A DNA stretch of 20,214 bases, taken from NCBI GenBank assembly GCA_021786815.1, contig JAJYMR010000034.1, positions 1 to 20,214 on the forward strand. The letters are read 5' to 3'. The translations under genes and the position numbers were made by a program. This DNA comes from Deltaproteobacteria bacterium (GTDB lineage: Bacteria; Desulfobacterota; Binatia; Binatales; Binataceae). Under the pieces are notes generated by a model that was not told where the DNA came from, made no database searches, and worked only from the letters and a program-made list of their open reading frames with translations. Positions 8,606 through 15,875 of this stretch are shown one piece after another. Numbering within the stretch: position 1 is the first letter of the stretch; each line of letters begins with the position of its first letter.

Positions 8606-10363
8606 TCAGCGTGGGATGACCGGCAGCAGGAGATACGACGCCGCGTCCGCTTTGTGGAATACGGATTGATGCGCGGTCTTCAGTTCGGTGTCGAGACCGA
8701 GTTCGCCTCCCGTATTCGGATTCCGATCGTAACGCGGAAAATTGCTCGAAGTTATTTCCACCCGAATCCGATGGCCGCGGCGGAACATGTGGCTGGTTGA
8801 CCACATGTCGATGTCGTACGCGTAGATTTCGCCTGGCTTGATAAGCGTTGGCGCGGAGAGTGAATCGCGAAAGCGCGCGCGTATCACGCCTTCGGCAATA
8901 TTGTGCGCATATCCGTCCGGGCGCACGTCAACGAGCTTCACTATGAAGTCGGTGTCGGGCGCCGACGATGCGGCAAAAAGCTTCATCGCAATCGGCCCGG
9001 TCACTTCGAGATCGGATTCCAGCGTCGCACCTGTATAGACAAGGACGTCGGGCCGCGTCTCGATTTCCCGCTGGTCGAACACGCCCGGTGTAAGCCCGAG
9101 CGTGGTCCCGCCGAGCGTCGGCACCGGGTTTTCCGGGTCATAGGTGTAACCGTCGTTAGGCTCGTCGGCGGGCGGCTTAAGCGAAAGCGCGCCGTCGCCC
9201 GAGAGCGTGTTGGCGTGCCCGCCACTTCGCAGATAAATCTTCGTGTACGCAGTGCGCTTGAGCGGCCACTCCCACTCGTCGCGCCATCGGTTCTCGCCCA
9301 TCACGAAAATTCTGACCGGCGGTTCGTCGAGCATCGCCGGCTCGGCACCCTTCAGGAAATGATCGAACCATCGAAGCTGTATCGCGTGCAGCTCGATCTT
9401 TGCTTCGGGACCGAAGTCGATATCACCGGTGCCGCGCGAGGTCGGGACCGCGTAGGGCAGCAGATGCGCCCACGGGCCCATCAGCAGACGCTGTCCATGG
9501 CGCGCCTGCTCGGTGGCGGCGTTCTGCTTCAGATGCGTGTACATCGCGAGCGTGTCGTACTGAAACGCGTCGTACCACGAGCCCACGTGGAGCATCGGAA
9601 CGTTGACCTGGGTGCATCGCGGACGCACGTCGGTCGCAGCCCAGTAGTCGCCGTCCCTCCAGTTGGCGAGAAAGTCCGCAAGGTACGGCGCTCCGGCGCG
9701 CAGTCGCTCGCCCCAGTCGCGAACCGGCAGATGCCGATATGCCGCGGCAGTGAGCGGTGAGAACGGAAGCTCGGGTTTGTCGAGATAAGCGTCGAGTGTT
9801 GCGCGTTCCTTCTCGTAGATTCCCTTTCGTTCGAGCACGTTGCGCGACATGAACAGGAAATAGGTAAGGTCCCATCCGAGCTCGAATACGCCGCGCCGGA
9901 AGATGCAATTCTCGAAGTACGTAACCGGTCCCGATACCGGGCACATCACTTTCAGATGCGGCGGACGAGTTGGCGCGGCCTGATACTGCACGAGCCCGAG
10001 ATAGGATTGTCCCACCGTGCCGACCTCGCCGCTGGACCACGGAAGTGCGGCCGCCCATTCGATCGCGTCGTAACCGTCGTTGGCTTCGTGGACGAACGGA
10101 TAGAATTCGCCCTCGGAGCTGAAGCGTCCGCGGGTATCCTGCACCACCAGGACGTAGCCGCGTTGCGGAAAATAGTCTCTCTCGGTGAGCCCGATTTGCT
10201 GGCTTTTGTCGTATGGCGTGCGCATCACGAGCACCGGGAATTTTCCCGGCGCGTCGGGGCGATAGACGTCGGCGTAAAGCGTGACGCCGTCGCGCGCACG
10301 CATCGCGAGTCCTCGCTCGATCTTCACCTTGTGCATGGGTTGTGAGATTTCGCCTGTCGCCAT
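8606..10363 (-). CDS. CocE/NonD-family hydrolase (X-Pro dipeptidyl-peptidase S15 type)
   Basis: The 585-residue protein has an alpha/beta-hydrolase domain followed by a jelly-roll C-terminal domain, as in cocaine esterase CocE and alpha-amino-acid ester hydrolases. The nucleophile elbow is GQSYLG with Ser120. The acid is D265 in GSWYD and the base His300 in GPWAH. The S15 signature RTPYDK (48-53) and VVQDTRGRFSSEGEF (73-87) are also present. After about 340 the beta-rich domain contains typical segments (LVYTGATLESDLEVTGPI, DFIVKLVDVRPDG). No signal peptide is seen, so it is probably cytoplasmic. It should cleave esters or amides, but the substrate is unknown. GAGAGG lies 5 bases before the ATG. 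It converges on the TenA gene with 33 bases between stops, and its start faces the AAA+ regulator across 343 bases. Confidence 0.92.
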   Translation of the reverse strand: MATGEISQPMHKVKIERGLAMRARDGVTLYADVYRPDAPGKFPVLVMRTPYDKSQQIGLTERDYFPQRGYVLVVQDTRGRFSSEGEFYPFVHEANDGYDAIEWAAALPWSSGEVGTVGQSYLGLVQYQAAPTRPPHLKVMCPVSGPVTYFENCIFRRGVFELGWDLTYFLFMSRNVLERKGIYEKERATLDAYLDKPELPFSPLTAAAYRHLPVRDWGERLRAGAPYLADFLANWRDGDYWAATDVRPRCTQVNVPMLHVGSWYDAFQYDTLAMYTHLKQNAATEQARHGQRLLMGPWAHLLPYAVPTSRGTGDIDFGPEAKIELHAIQLRWFDHFLKGAEPAMLDEPPVRIFVMGENRWRDEWEWPLKRTAYTKIYLRSGGHANTLSGDGALSLKPPADEPNDGYTYDPENPVPTLGGTTLGLTPGVFDQREIETRPDVLVYTGATLESDLEVTGPIAMKLFAASSAPDTDFIVKLVDVRPDGYAHNIAEGVIRARFRDSLSAPTLIKPGEIYAYDIDMWSTSHMFRRGHRIRVEITSSNFPRYDRNPNTGGELGLDTELKTAHQSVFHKADAASYLLLPVIPR

Positions 10364-10706
10364 TGCCGCCTCTCAAGATCCCGAATGGATGCCCCGGGCT
10401 TCCAAGTTTCCCGGCGTAAGAACGTATCTTTCCTAAAACCTGCGGCCGCAAAATGCCAGCGCGGAGCGCGCAGCACCTCGATACCCGCGTGTCAAAACGC
10501 GTCACGCGAATTGCGCACGTCAGCAATTTGCTGTCCCGCTTTCGCGCAATCCCGAGCGCGATCATACGGCATACGCGCGGTTTTGCTCGGTTTCGATTCA
10601 GTCCCATCCGGCATCGCGCTTGCTCATCGAGCAGGATTTTCAACCGTGCGCGGATGTTGGCGAAGCGGGATGGCGGGAAGCCGGCTTCCGCACGTGCAGT
10701 GGACCG
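10364..10706. other. Divergent intergenic region without a recognisable gene
   Basis: These 343 bases separate the hydrolase start (minus) from the regulator start (plus) and should contain both promoters. I see no convincing -35/-10 pair and no sigma-54 type GG-N10-GC element. Visible structure includes an inverted repeat CGCGTG / CACGCG (10486-10491 and 10503-10508) and the palindrome at 10676-10689. Short open frames here do not resemble any family and have no ribosome sites. Confidence 0.5.
10676..10689. promoter_or_regulatory. Perfect 14-bp palindrome before the regulator start, candidate operator
   Basis: GGAAGCCGGCTTCC reads the same on both strands and ends 17 bases before the regulator ATG. 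Its position fits an autoregulatory operator or a structure that hides the ribosome site. This rests on symmetry and position alone; such palindromes also occur by chance in GC-rich DNA. Confidence 0.3.
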
Positions 10707-11888
10707 ATGCGTGTGTACCTGGACGGCGATGTGCCGCGTGAAGTTGCGGCGCTCTTGAGCGGCGCAGGCTTCGAAATCCTTTCGCGCGGCGATTGCGCCG
10801 CGGCCGACGCGGTCGTCACGTTTGGCGACTCGTCTTCCGCACTGCGCGCGCGGCGTCATCTGCGGCTTCGCGTCGCAGCGCGCCGCTACTCCGCATCCGA
10901 TGCCGAATCCGATGACGCGCAGGTAGCCGAAAATCCGGTTCACGCGGCAACTCTTATCGCGTCGTGGTGTGTCGGCAGGCGCGCGCCGATGCTGACGGGG
11001 AACGAGGCTACGTTTCACGCAATCGCGACCGCGCTCACGGCCGCGCCCGGCGAGCCGATTCTGCTCGAGGCGGAAACCGGCACGGGCAAGGAGATGGTAG
11101 CGCGGCTGATTCACGCCGCGAGCGAGCAGGCGGGCGGTTTCGTCGCCGTGGACTGCTCGATGGTCGAAGGCGAAGAGCCCAGGGAATCGCTGACGCCAGC
11201 CGAGGAAACGCTCGCCGCAGTGGGCGGGCGCGAAGCGTGGTCGGGCAAGACGGTCTATCTCGACAACGTTGACGAGTTGTCGCGCGCGATGCAGGCGCGG
11301 GCGCTGGGCGCGATTCGGGCGCGCGCGCAGGCCGGGGAAGCCGGCGCGCGATATGTCGCCTCGAGCCATCGCCATCTCGGCGAGATGGTCCGCCGCGGCC
11401 TTTTCAATCGCGATCTGCACGACGCGCTCGCCAGCCGGATCGTGATTCTGCCCGCGCTTCGGCATCGCGGCGCCGATATCTCGCTTCTCGCCCGCCATTT
11501 CCTGGCCCTTTCGGACGCAAGGCTCAGCTTTACGCCGGGCGCGCTTCGTGCGCTTTCGGAATACCCGTTCCCGGGCAACGTCCGGGAGCTTAAAAACCTC
11601 GTCAGGCGGCTCGCTATCGTCCCACTCGGCGCGTCGGCCGGCGTGGTCGACGCCCCCGACGTGCGCGAGCAGATTATCGTGGCGGCGCGCCAGAAGGCCG
11701 AGCGCCCGCGTGCCGGATGGCGCGCGGCGGTCGAGGCCGCGAATCGCGAAATCGCGCTCAGAACCGTAACCGCGTTCGGCGGCGACATCCACGCGGCTGC
11801 GCAAAGGCTCGGCCTTTCGGTTTCGACGCTTCGCCGTTCGCTGCGCTCGGCCAAGGTCGTCGCGATGCCGGGCCGGCGCGGGCTCTGA
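10707..11888 (+). CDS. Degenerate NtrC/AcoR-type AAA+ regulator with Fis-type HTH, lacking GAFTGA
   Basis: The 393-residue protein has the architecture of a sigma-54 activator. There is a short N-terminal domain of about 90 residues, an AAA+ domain (95-315) and a Fis-type helix-turn-helix (about 344-380, GGDIHAAAQRLGLSVSTLRR). Walker A is AETGTGKE (122-129) and the sensor II block PFPGNVRELKN (287-297) is intact. Several catalytic features are lost. The GAFTGA loop that contacts sigma-54 is absent, with an unrelated acidic segment between C150 and G180. Walker B reads TVYLDN (182-187) with Asn for Glu. The arginine-finger segment reads FNRDLHDAL, so both finger positions are Asn234 and Ala240. 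Sensor I has His221 for Asn. It may bind ATP but probably does not remodel sigma-54. TyrR is a known family member that lacks GAFTGA. It lies 212 bases before the E1 alpha gene on the same strand. The ATG is preferred to a TTG at 10620. Confidence 0.85.
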   Translation: MRVYLDGDVPREVAALLSGAGFEILSRGDCAAADAVVTFGDSSSALRARRHLRLRVAARRYSASDAESDDAQVAENPVHAATLIASWCVGRRAPMLTGNEATFHAIATALTAAPGEPILLEAETGTGKEMVARLIHAASEQAGGFVAVDCSMVEGEEPRESLTPAEETLAAVGGREAWSGKTVYLDNVDELSRAMQARALGAIRARAQAGEAGARYVASSHRHLGEMVRRGLFNRDLHDALASRIVILPALRHRGADISLLARHFLALSDARLSFTPGALRALSEYPFPGNVRELKNLVRRLAIVPLGASAGVVDAPDVREQIIVAARQKAERPRAGWRAAVEAANREIALRTVTAFGGDIHAAAQRLGLSVSTLRRSLRSAKVVAMPGRRGL

Positions 11889-11903
11889 CTCGTTTTCCCG
11901 CGC

Positions 11904-11935
11904 GCGGCGATAAGCGCCGCTGTTGACGTTCAACA
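11904..11935. promoter_or_regulatory. Adjacent hairpin and TGTTGA-N3-TCAACA inverted repeat ahead of the dehydrogenase operon
   Basis: Just after the regulator stop are two abutting symmetric elements. The first is a stem GCGGCG / CGCCGC with loop ATAAG (11904-11920). The second is an inverted repeat TGTTGA / TCAACA with a 3-base centre (11921-11935). The first could end the regulator transcript, although no T-run follows. The second has the size and symmetry of a dimer-binding operator and lies about 165 bases before the E1 alpha start. Neither role is proven. Confidence 0.35.
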
Positions 11936-12100
11936 AGAGCCCGCGCGCTTCCGCGCAATCGAGCCCAGTTCGAGGTCCGCACGCGTACGCGCTCCGATTG
12001 TAGAACCGCGCCGTTCTCGGCTACTTTGGCCGGTGGCGCGCGTATCATGCCCGGGGCGGGCAGCTGCGTTCGCGCTCCGGTTCGGAGGGATTACACGACG

Positions 12101-13069
12101 ATGGACAACAAGCTCAAGCTCGACATTTACCGCAAGATGCTTCTAAGCCGCAGGCTAGAGGAGCGGATAGCGGAACTGATCAAAGCCGGTCAGGCGGGAG
12201 GCTTCATGCATCCCGGCGTCGGCCAGGAGGCGTTGCAGGTCGCCGCAATCGCGACGCTCCGCCCCGACGATTACCTGCTCTACGCCCATCGCGGCGTCGC
12301 CTATTGGGTTGCGCGCGGAATTCCGATCGAAAAAATTCTCTGCGATCTCGCCGGCAAGGAGGGCGGCACCAATCGCGGAAAGGGCGGCGTGATGCGGGTC
12401 GTGTATCCCGAACTCGGCGTTCTTGGCGAAAGCGGGACGCTCGGCGGATGCTTTCCTATCGCGGCGGGCGCCGGCCTTTCGATCAAGGTCAAGGGCGAGG
12501 ACAAAGTGGTGCTGTGCTTCTTCGGCGACGGCACTTCGAATCGCGGGACTTTCCACGAGGCGATGAACTTGAGCGCGGTGCGAAAGCTTCCGGTCGTGTT
12601 CGTGTGCGAGAACAACGGATGGGCGGTCTCGATGCCGACCGAGAGGTCGACCGCCGTGAAGGACATCTCGGCGCGCGCGGCTGGCTACAACATCCCGGGC
12701 AAGACTGTTGACGGCAACGACCCCGAAGCCGTGTACGACGCGGTCAAGGAAGCCGTCGAACGCGCGCGAAAGGGCCTCGGTCCGTCGCTGGTCGAGGGCA
12801 AGACCTACAGGCTCTGGGGCCACTGGATCGGCGACCCCGAGAATTATCGCTCGCGCGAGGAGGTCGAGAAGCACTGGCGGCGCGATCCGCTCCCGCGCTT
12901 CGAGCAGAAACTGCTCGGGGAAAAAGTGCTTACCGAGAAGATCAAGGCGGAGTTCGAGGCCGAGACGCGCGCCACGCTCGACAAGGCGGTCGAGTTCGTG
13001 CGCAAGCAGCCTTTCCCAAAACCAGAGACCGCGCTCGAGGACGTTTTCTCCGAGTCCAGCGCCGGCTGA
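12101..13069 (+). CDS. 2-oxoacid (pyruvate/acetoin-type) dehydrogenase E1 alpha subunit
   Basis: The 322-residue protein is a thiamine-diphosphate-dependent E1 alpha subunit. The ThDP motif GDG (142-144) runs through SNRGTFHEAMNLSAV to ENN (170-172). The phosphorylation-loop region YRSREEVEKH is present near the C-terminus, and FMHPGVGQEAL (35-45) is the usual entry motif. It decarboxylates a 2-oxoacid and passes the acyl or hydroxyalkyl group to lipoyl E2 together with E1 beta. The size is close to PdhA and to AcoA of acetoin dehydrogenase; sequence reading alone does not settle pyruvate, acetoin or a branched-chain acid. GGAGGG lies 11 bases before the ATG at 12101. An earlier in-frame ATG at 12026 would add 25 unlike residues. 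E1 beta follows after 31 bases, in an E1a-E1b-E2 operon. Confidence 0.93.
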   Translation: MDNKLKLDIYRKMLLSRRLEERIAELIKAGQAGGFMHPGVGQEALQVAAIATLRPDDYLLYAHRGVAYWVARGIPIEKILCDLAGKEGGTNRGKGGVMRVVYPELGVLGESGTLGGCFPIAAGAGLSIKVKGEDKVVLCFFGDGTSNRGTFHEAMNLSAVRKLPVVFVCENNGWAVSMPTERSTAVKDISARAAGYNIPGKTVDGNDPEAVYDAVKEAVERARKGLGPSLVEGKTYRLWGHWIGDPENYRSREEVEKHWRRDPLPRFEQKLLGEKVLTEKIKAEFEAETRATLDKAVEFVRKQPFPKPETALEDVFSESSAG

Positions 13070-13100
13070 CATAACCCGAAAGCGAGATGGTTGATACGCG

Positions 13101-14075
13101 ATGCGGACGATCACTTATGCGGAAGCGATAAGGGAAGCGCTCATCGAGGAGATGAAGCGCGACCCTTCGGTAATCCTGTACGGCGAAGACGTTGCCAACT
13201 TCGGCGGTATCTTTCGAATCACCGCCGGACTGAAGGACATGTTCGGCGACGAACGCGTGTTCGACACGCCGATTTCCGAGAACGCGCTGGTAGGAGGCGG
13301 TGTCGGCGCCGCGCTGGCCGGGCTCAGGCCCGTGGTCGAACTCCAGTTCGCCGATTTCCTGTTCACTGCCGGCGACGAAGTCGTGCTCAAAGCCGGGATG
13401 TGGCGTTACGGGCACGGCGGCGCCTACAAGATCCCGCTGGTGGTGCGATGCCCGTCGGGCGCGGCGGGTGTCGGCCCCGAGCATGGGCAGTGTCCCGAGG
13501 CGTTTTTCATGCACGCGCCCGGGCTCAAAATCGTTTCGCCCTCGAATCCGGCCGACGCCAAGGGATTGCTCAAAACCGCGATCCGCGACGACAATCCGGT
13601 CCTTTATTTCGAGCACAAACTGCTCTACGCAACCCGTGGCGAAGTGCCCGAGGGCGAGGATTTCACCGTACCGTTCGGCAAGGCGGCGATTGCGCGAGAA
13701 GGCGATGACCTTACGCTGGTTGCTATCTCCGCGATGGTGCCGAAGGCTCTCACGGTCGCCGAGCGGCTGGCCGCCGAGGGCCATAGCGTCGAGGTTATCG
13801 ATCCGCGCTCGCTGGTCCCGTTCGACCGCGAAACCATAATCGAGTCGGTCAGGAAGACCGGCAAGATCGTGGTCGCCGAAGAGAGCTACAAGACGCTCGG
13901 CGTGGGCGCAGAGATCGGCGCGATGCTCATGGAAGAGGCGCTCGAATACCTCGACCGTCCGCTTCGCCGCGTCGCGATACCGGACGTGCCGATCCCGACT
14001 GCGGCGATACTCGAGGCGTTCGTGCTCCCGAACGAAGAGAAGATTTATCAGGCGTGCCGCGAACTGCTTTCCTGA
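13101..14075 (+). CDS. 2-oxoacid (pyruvate/acetoin-type) dehydrogenase E1 beta subunit
   Basis: The 324-residue protein is a transketolase-like E1 beta subunit. The N-terminal pyrimidine-binding domain contains YAEAIREALIEEM and YGEDVANFGGIFR (about 27-39), PISENALVGGGVGAALAGLRPVVE and FADFLFTAGDE. The C-terminal transketolase domain contains VEVIDPRSLVPFDRETI and the PDVPIPTAAILE ending. With E1 alpha it forms the alpha2-beta2 ThDP enzyme that feeds lipoyl E2. It is 31 bases from the E1 alpha stop and 39 bases from the E2 start. Only a weak purine-rich site precedes the ATG, so translation may rely on coupling within the operon. The substrate is unresolved, as for its partner. Confidence 0.93.
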   Translation: MRTITYAEAIREALIEEMKRDPSVILYGEDVANFGGIFRITAGLKDMFGDERVFDTPISENALVGGGVGAALAGLRPVVELQFADFLFTAGDEVVLKAGMWRYGHGGAYKIPLVVRCPSGAAGVGPEHGQCPEAFFMHAPGLKIVSPSNPADAKGLLKTAIRDDNPVLYFEHKLLYATRGEVPEGEDFTVPFGKAAIAREGDDLTLVAISAMVPKALTVAERLAAEGHSVEVIDPRSLVPFDRETIIESVRKTGKIVVAEESYKTLGVGAEIGAMLMEEALEYLDRPLRRVAIPDVPIPTAAILEAFVLPNEEKIYQACRELLS

Positions 14076-14114
14076 CGCCTGGAATATCGTTGACCTGCAG
14101 GACCTGGGAGTTCA

Positions 14115-15776
14115 ATGGCGTTCGTAATCCAGATGCCAAAGCTCGGCCATACGATGACCGAGGGCACCGTTCTTGACTGGCACAAGCACGAAGGAGACAC
14201 GGTCAGACAGGGGGAGTCGATCCTCACCGTCGAGACCGACAAAGCTCAAGTAGAAGTTGAATCTCCGGTTGACGGCCTGCTCGGCAGGATGGTCGCCGCC
14301 AAGGGGCAGGTAGTCGCGGTTGGCGGCGCGCTCGGCGTGATTGTCGCCGACGGCGAAGCGGTCCCCGCGGAGCTTGCCGGTTCCGACGCCAGCAAGGCCC
14401 CGAAAGCCGCTGCGCCTTCTACGGCCGGAGCGGCTTCCGCGCCCGCCGCGTCGTCGGGTGCGAAGCGGCGGGTCGCCGCGTCGCCACGAGCCAAACGGCT
14501 TGCCGCGGAGCACGGACTCGAGCTTGGCGCGATTACCGGCAGCGGGCCCGACGGGCTCGTAACGGAAGACGATGTGAAAGGCGCGCTCGAAAGCGGGGCG
14601 AAGCCCGCTTCGATTCGCGAGGCAGTCTCGCCCGCGCAATCCGCCGCAGCTTCCGCCGCGTCGTCGCCGATGGGTCCTTCGCGGCGCGAAAAGCTCACGC
14701 GTATCCAGGCGGTCGGCGCGCGCAACCTGACCGAGGGCTGGCGCAACGTTCCGCATTTCGTCCAGATGGCCCGCGTGGACATGAGCCGCGCGCTCGCAGC
14801 GCGAAAGGCGCTAGCCGCCGCCGGAACAAAGCTGAGCGTGACGGATATCATCCTTGCCGCTGCGGTTCGCGCGCTCAGGGACAATCCGCGCGTCAACGCG
14901 AGCTACGCCGACGGCGAAATGATCATCTACGAGCACGTCAACCTGGGCGTCGCCGTGGATACGCCCGACGGGCTGGTCGTGCCGGTGGTTCACGAAGCCG
15001 ATCGCCTCGACGCGGCCGGGCTCAGCGCGCGGCTTGCCGCGATTGCCGAGCAGGCGCGGACGAAACGTCTTCGCCCCGAGGATCTCGAGGGCGCAACCTT
15101 CACGGTGTCGAACCTCGGCGCTTACGGCGTGGACAACGGCACGCCGGTTATCTTTGCGCCGCAGGCCGCGCTGATGTTCGTCGGCGCGATTCGCGACGAA
15201 GTGCTCGCGGTCGGCGGCCGTCCCGAGGTGCGCCCCGCGATGCATATAGCCGTCGCGTACGACCATCGCGGTATCGACGGCGCGACCGCCTCGCGCTTCA
15301 CCACAGGCGTTCGCCGCCTGCTCGAATCGGCGGATTTCCTTGGCGCGCCAGAACGGCTGGAGCATCCGGCCGCGCCAACGCGCAGGCGCGAGGTTACGGC
15401 CGAGTCGATAGGCGATAGCCTCGTGACCGAGGTGCGCCGCGGTGCACGTTCGTGGCAGCTTTCGGGCGAGGATTCCGCGGCGGTCGATCCGGTAACGAGC
15501 TTTCTCGGAGCGCTCGGCGGATGCCTCCTGATGTCGCTTCGGGTCGGCGCGCAGGTGCGCAAATTGAACGTCGGCCGGACTCGGCTTCTGGCGCGCGCCA
15601 ACGAAAAAGGGCACGTCAGCGAAATTGAAGTCGAACTTGAAGTTGAAACCGCTATCGACGACGAAAAGCTCCGCCATCTGGTCGAGGTCGCCGAGCGCGG
15701 GTGCCATATTCGGCGCATGATTCGGGACGAGGTGACGGTTACGCTTCGCGCCTCGCGGCTGAGACCGGGCGCCTAG
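14115..15776 (+). CDS. 2-oxoacid dehydrogenase E2 acyltransferase fused to a C-terminal OsmC/Ohr-like domain
   Basis: This 553-residue protein starts as a normal E2. A lipoyl domain (2-76) carries the lipoylated Lys43 in ETDKAQVE, followed by an Ala/Pro/Ser linker. The peripheral-subunit-binding domain is at 122-154 (ASPRAKRLAAEHG...GPDGLVTEDDV). The acyltransferase domain (about 190-410) has DHRGIDG with H384 and D388. E2 proteins normally stop around residue 410. Here the frame continues through a short Pro/Arg linker into an OsmC-fold domain (about 425-547) with DPVTSFLGALGGC (Cys470), LMSLRVGAQ and LVEVAERGCHIRR (Cys530). The 60-residue spacing between cysteines fits OsmC/Ohr. Those enzymes are dithiol peroxidases reduced by lipoyl groups, so the fusion is functionally suggestive. 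The Glu 10 residues before the first Cys in classical Ohr/OsmC is Val460 here, so the chemistry may differ. GGGAG lies 4 bases before the ATG. No E3 gene is in the window. Confidence 0.93.
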   Translation: MAFVIQMPKLGHTMTEGTVLDWHKHEGDTVRQGESILTVETDKAQVEVESPVDGLLGRMVAAKGQVVAVGGALGVIVADGEAVPAELAGSDASKAPKAAAPSTAGAASAPAASSGAKRRVAASPRAKRLAAEHGLELGAITGSGPDGLVTEDDVKGALESGAKPASIREAVSPAQSAAASAASSPMGPSRREKLTRIQAVGARNLTEGWRNVPHFVQMARVDMSRALAARKALAAAGTKLSVTDIILAAAVRALRDNPRVNASYADGEMIIYEHVNLGVAVDTPDGLVVPVVHEADRLDAAGLSARLAAIAEQARTKRLRPEDLEGATFTVSNLGAYGVDNGTPVIFAPQAALMFVGAIRDEVLAVGGRPEVRPAMHIAVAYDHRGIDGATASRFTTGVRRLLESADFLGAPERLEHPAAPTRRREVTAESIGDSLVTEVRRGARSWQLSGEDSAAVDPVTSFLGALGGCLLMSLRVGAQVRKLNVGRTRLLARANEKGHVSEIEVELEVETAIDDEKLRHLVEVAERGCHIRRMIRDEVTVTLRASRLRPGA

Positions 15777-15800
15777 CCAAAGGCCGAAACGCACGGGACT

Positions 15801-15814
15801 TCCGGCCGGCCGGA
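15801..15814. repeat. Perfect 14-bp GC palindrome between E2 and the LLM gene
   Basis: TCCGGCCGGCCGGA is self-complementary and can form a 5-bp stem with a 4-base loop. It lies 24 bases after the E2 stop and 61 bases before the LLM start. With no T-run, it is a weak candidate for a transcript end or a protein-binding site. Confidence 0.35.
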
Positions 15815-15875
15815 GCAGCGGGAAAACGAAAGCTAAACTTCAAGATTTGACGAAGCTCAACACAAAGGAGCGGCC

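Noticed and set aside
10385..10758. Two short plus-strand frames in the hydrolase-regulator gap
   Set aside because: They lack ribosome sites and family resemblance, and overlap each other and the regulator start.
10707..11888. Calling the regulator a pseudogene because catalytic motifs are lost
   Set aside because: The frame is intact, and Walker A, sensor II and HTH are well kept. The losses are substitutions at specific sites rather than stops or frameshifts.
11923..11928. TTGACG as a -35 box for the dehydrogenase operon
   Set aside because: The sequence 16-18 bases downstream is GC-rich with no -10 resemblance. It is better explained as part of the inverted repeat.
9423..11936. A long minus-strand open frame (837 codons) across the hydrolase 5' end and the regulator gene
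   Set aside because: It lies out of frame with the clear CocE hydrolase and antisense to the regulator, with Arg-rich meaningless sequence. It is composition-driven.
12043..12048. TATCAT as a -10 box for the dehydrogenase operon
   Set aside because: No -35-like hexamer lies at acceptable spacing; the nearest, TTTGGC, is only 12 bases away.
14115..15776. Treating the E2-OsmC join as two genes merged by a sequencing error
   Set aside because: The frame passes through a Pro/Arg linker without an internal start or ribosome site before the OsmC part, and codon use does not change. A true fusion is the simpler reading, though re-sequencing would settle it.
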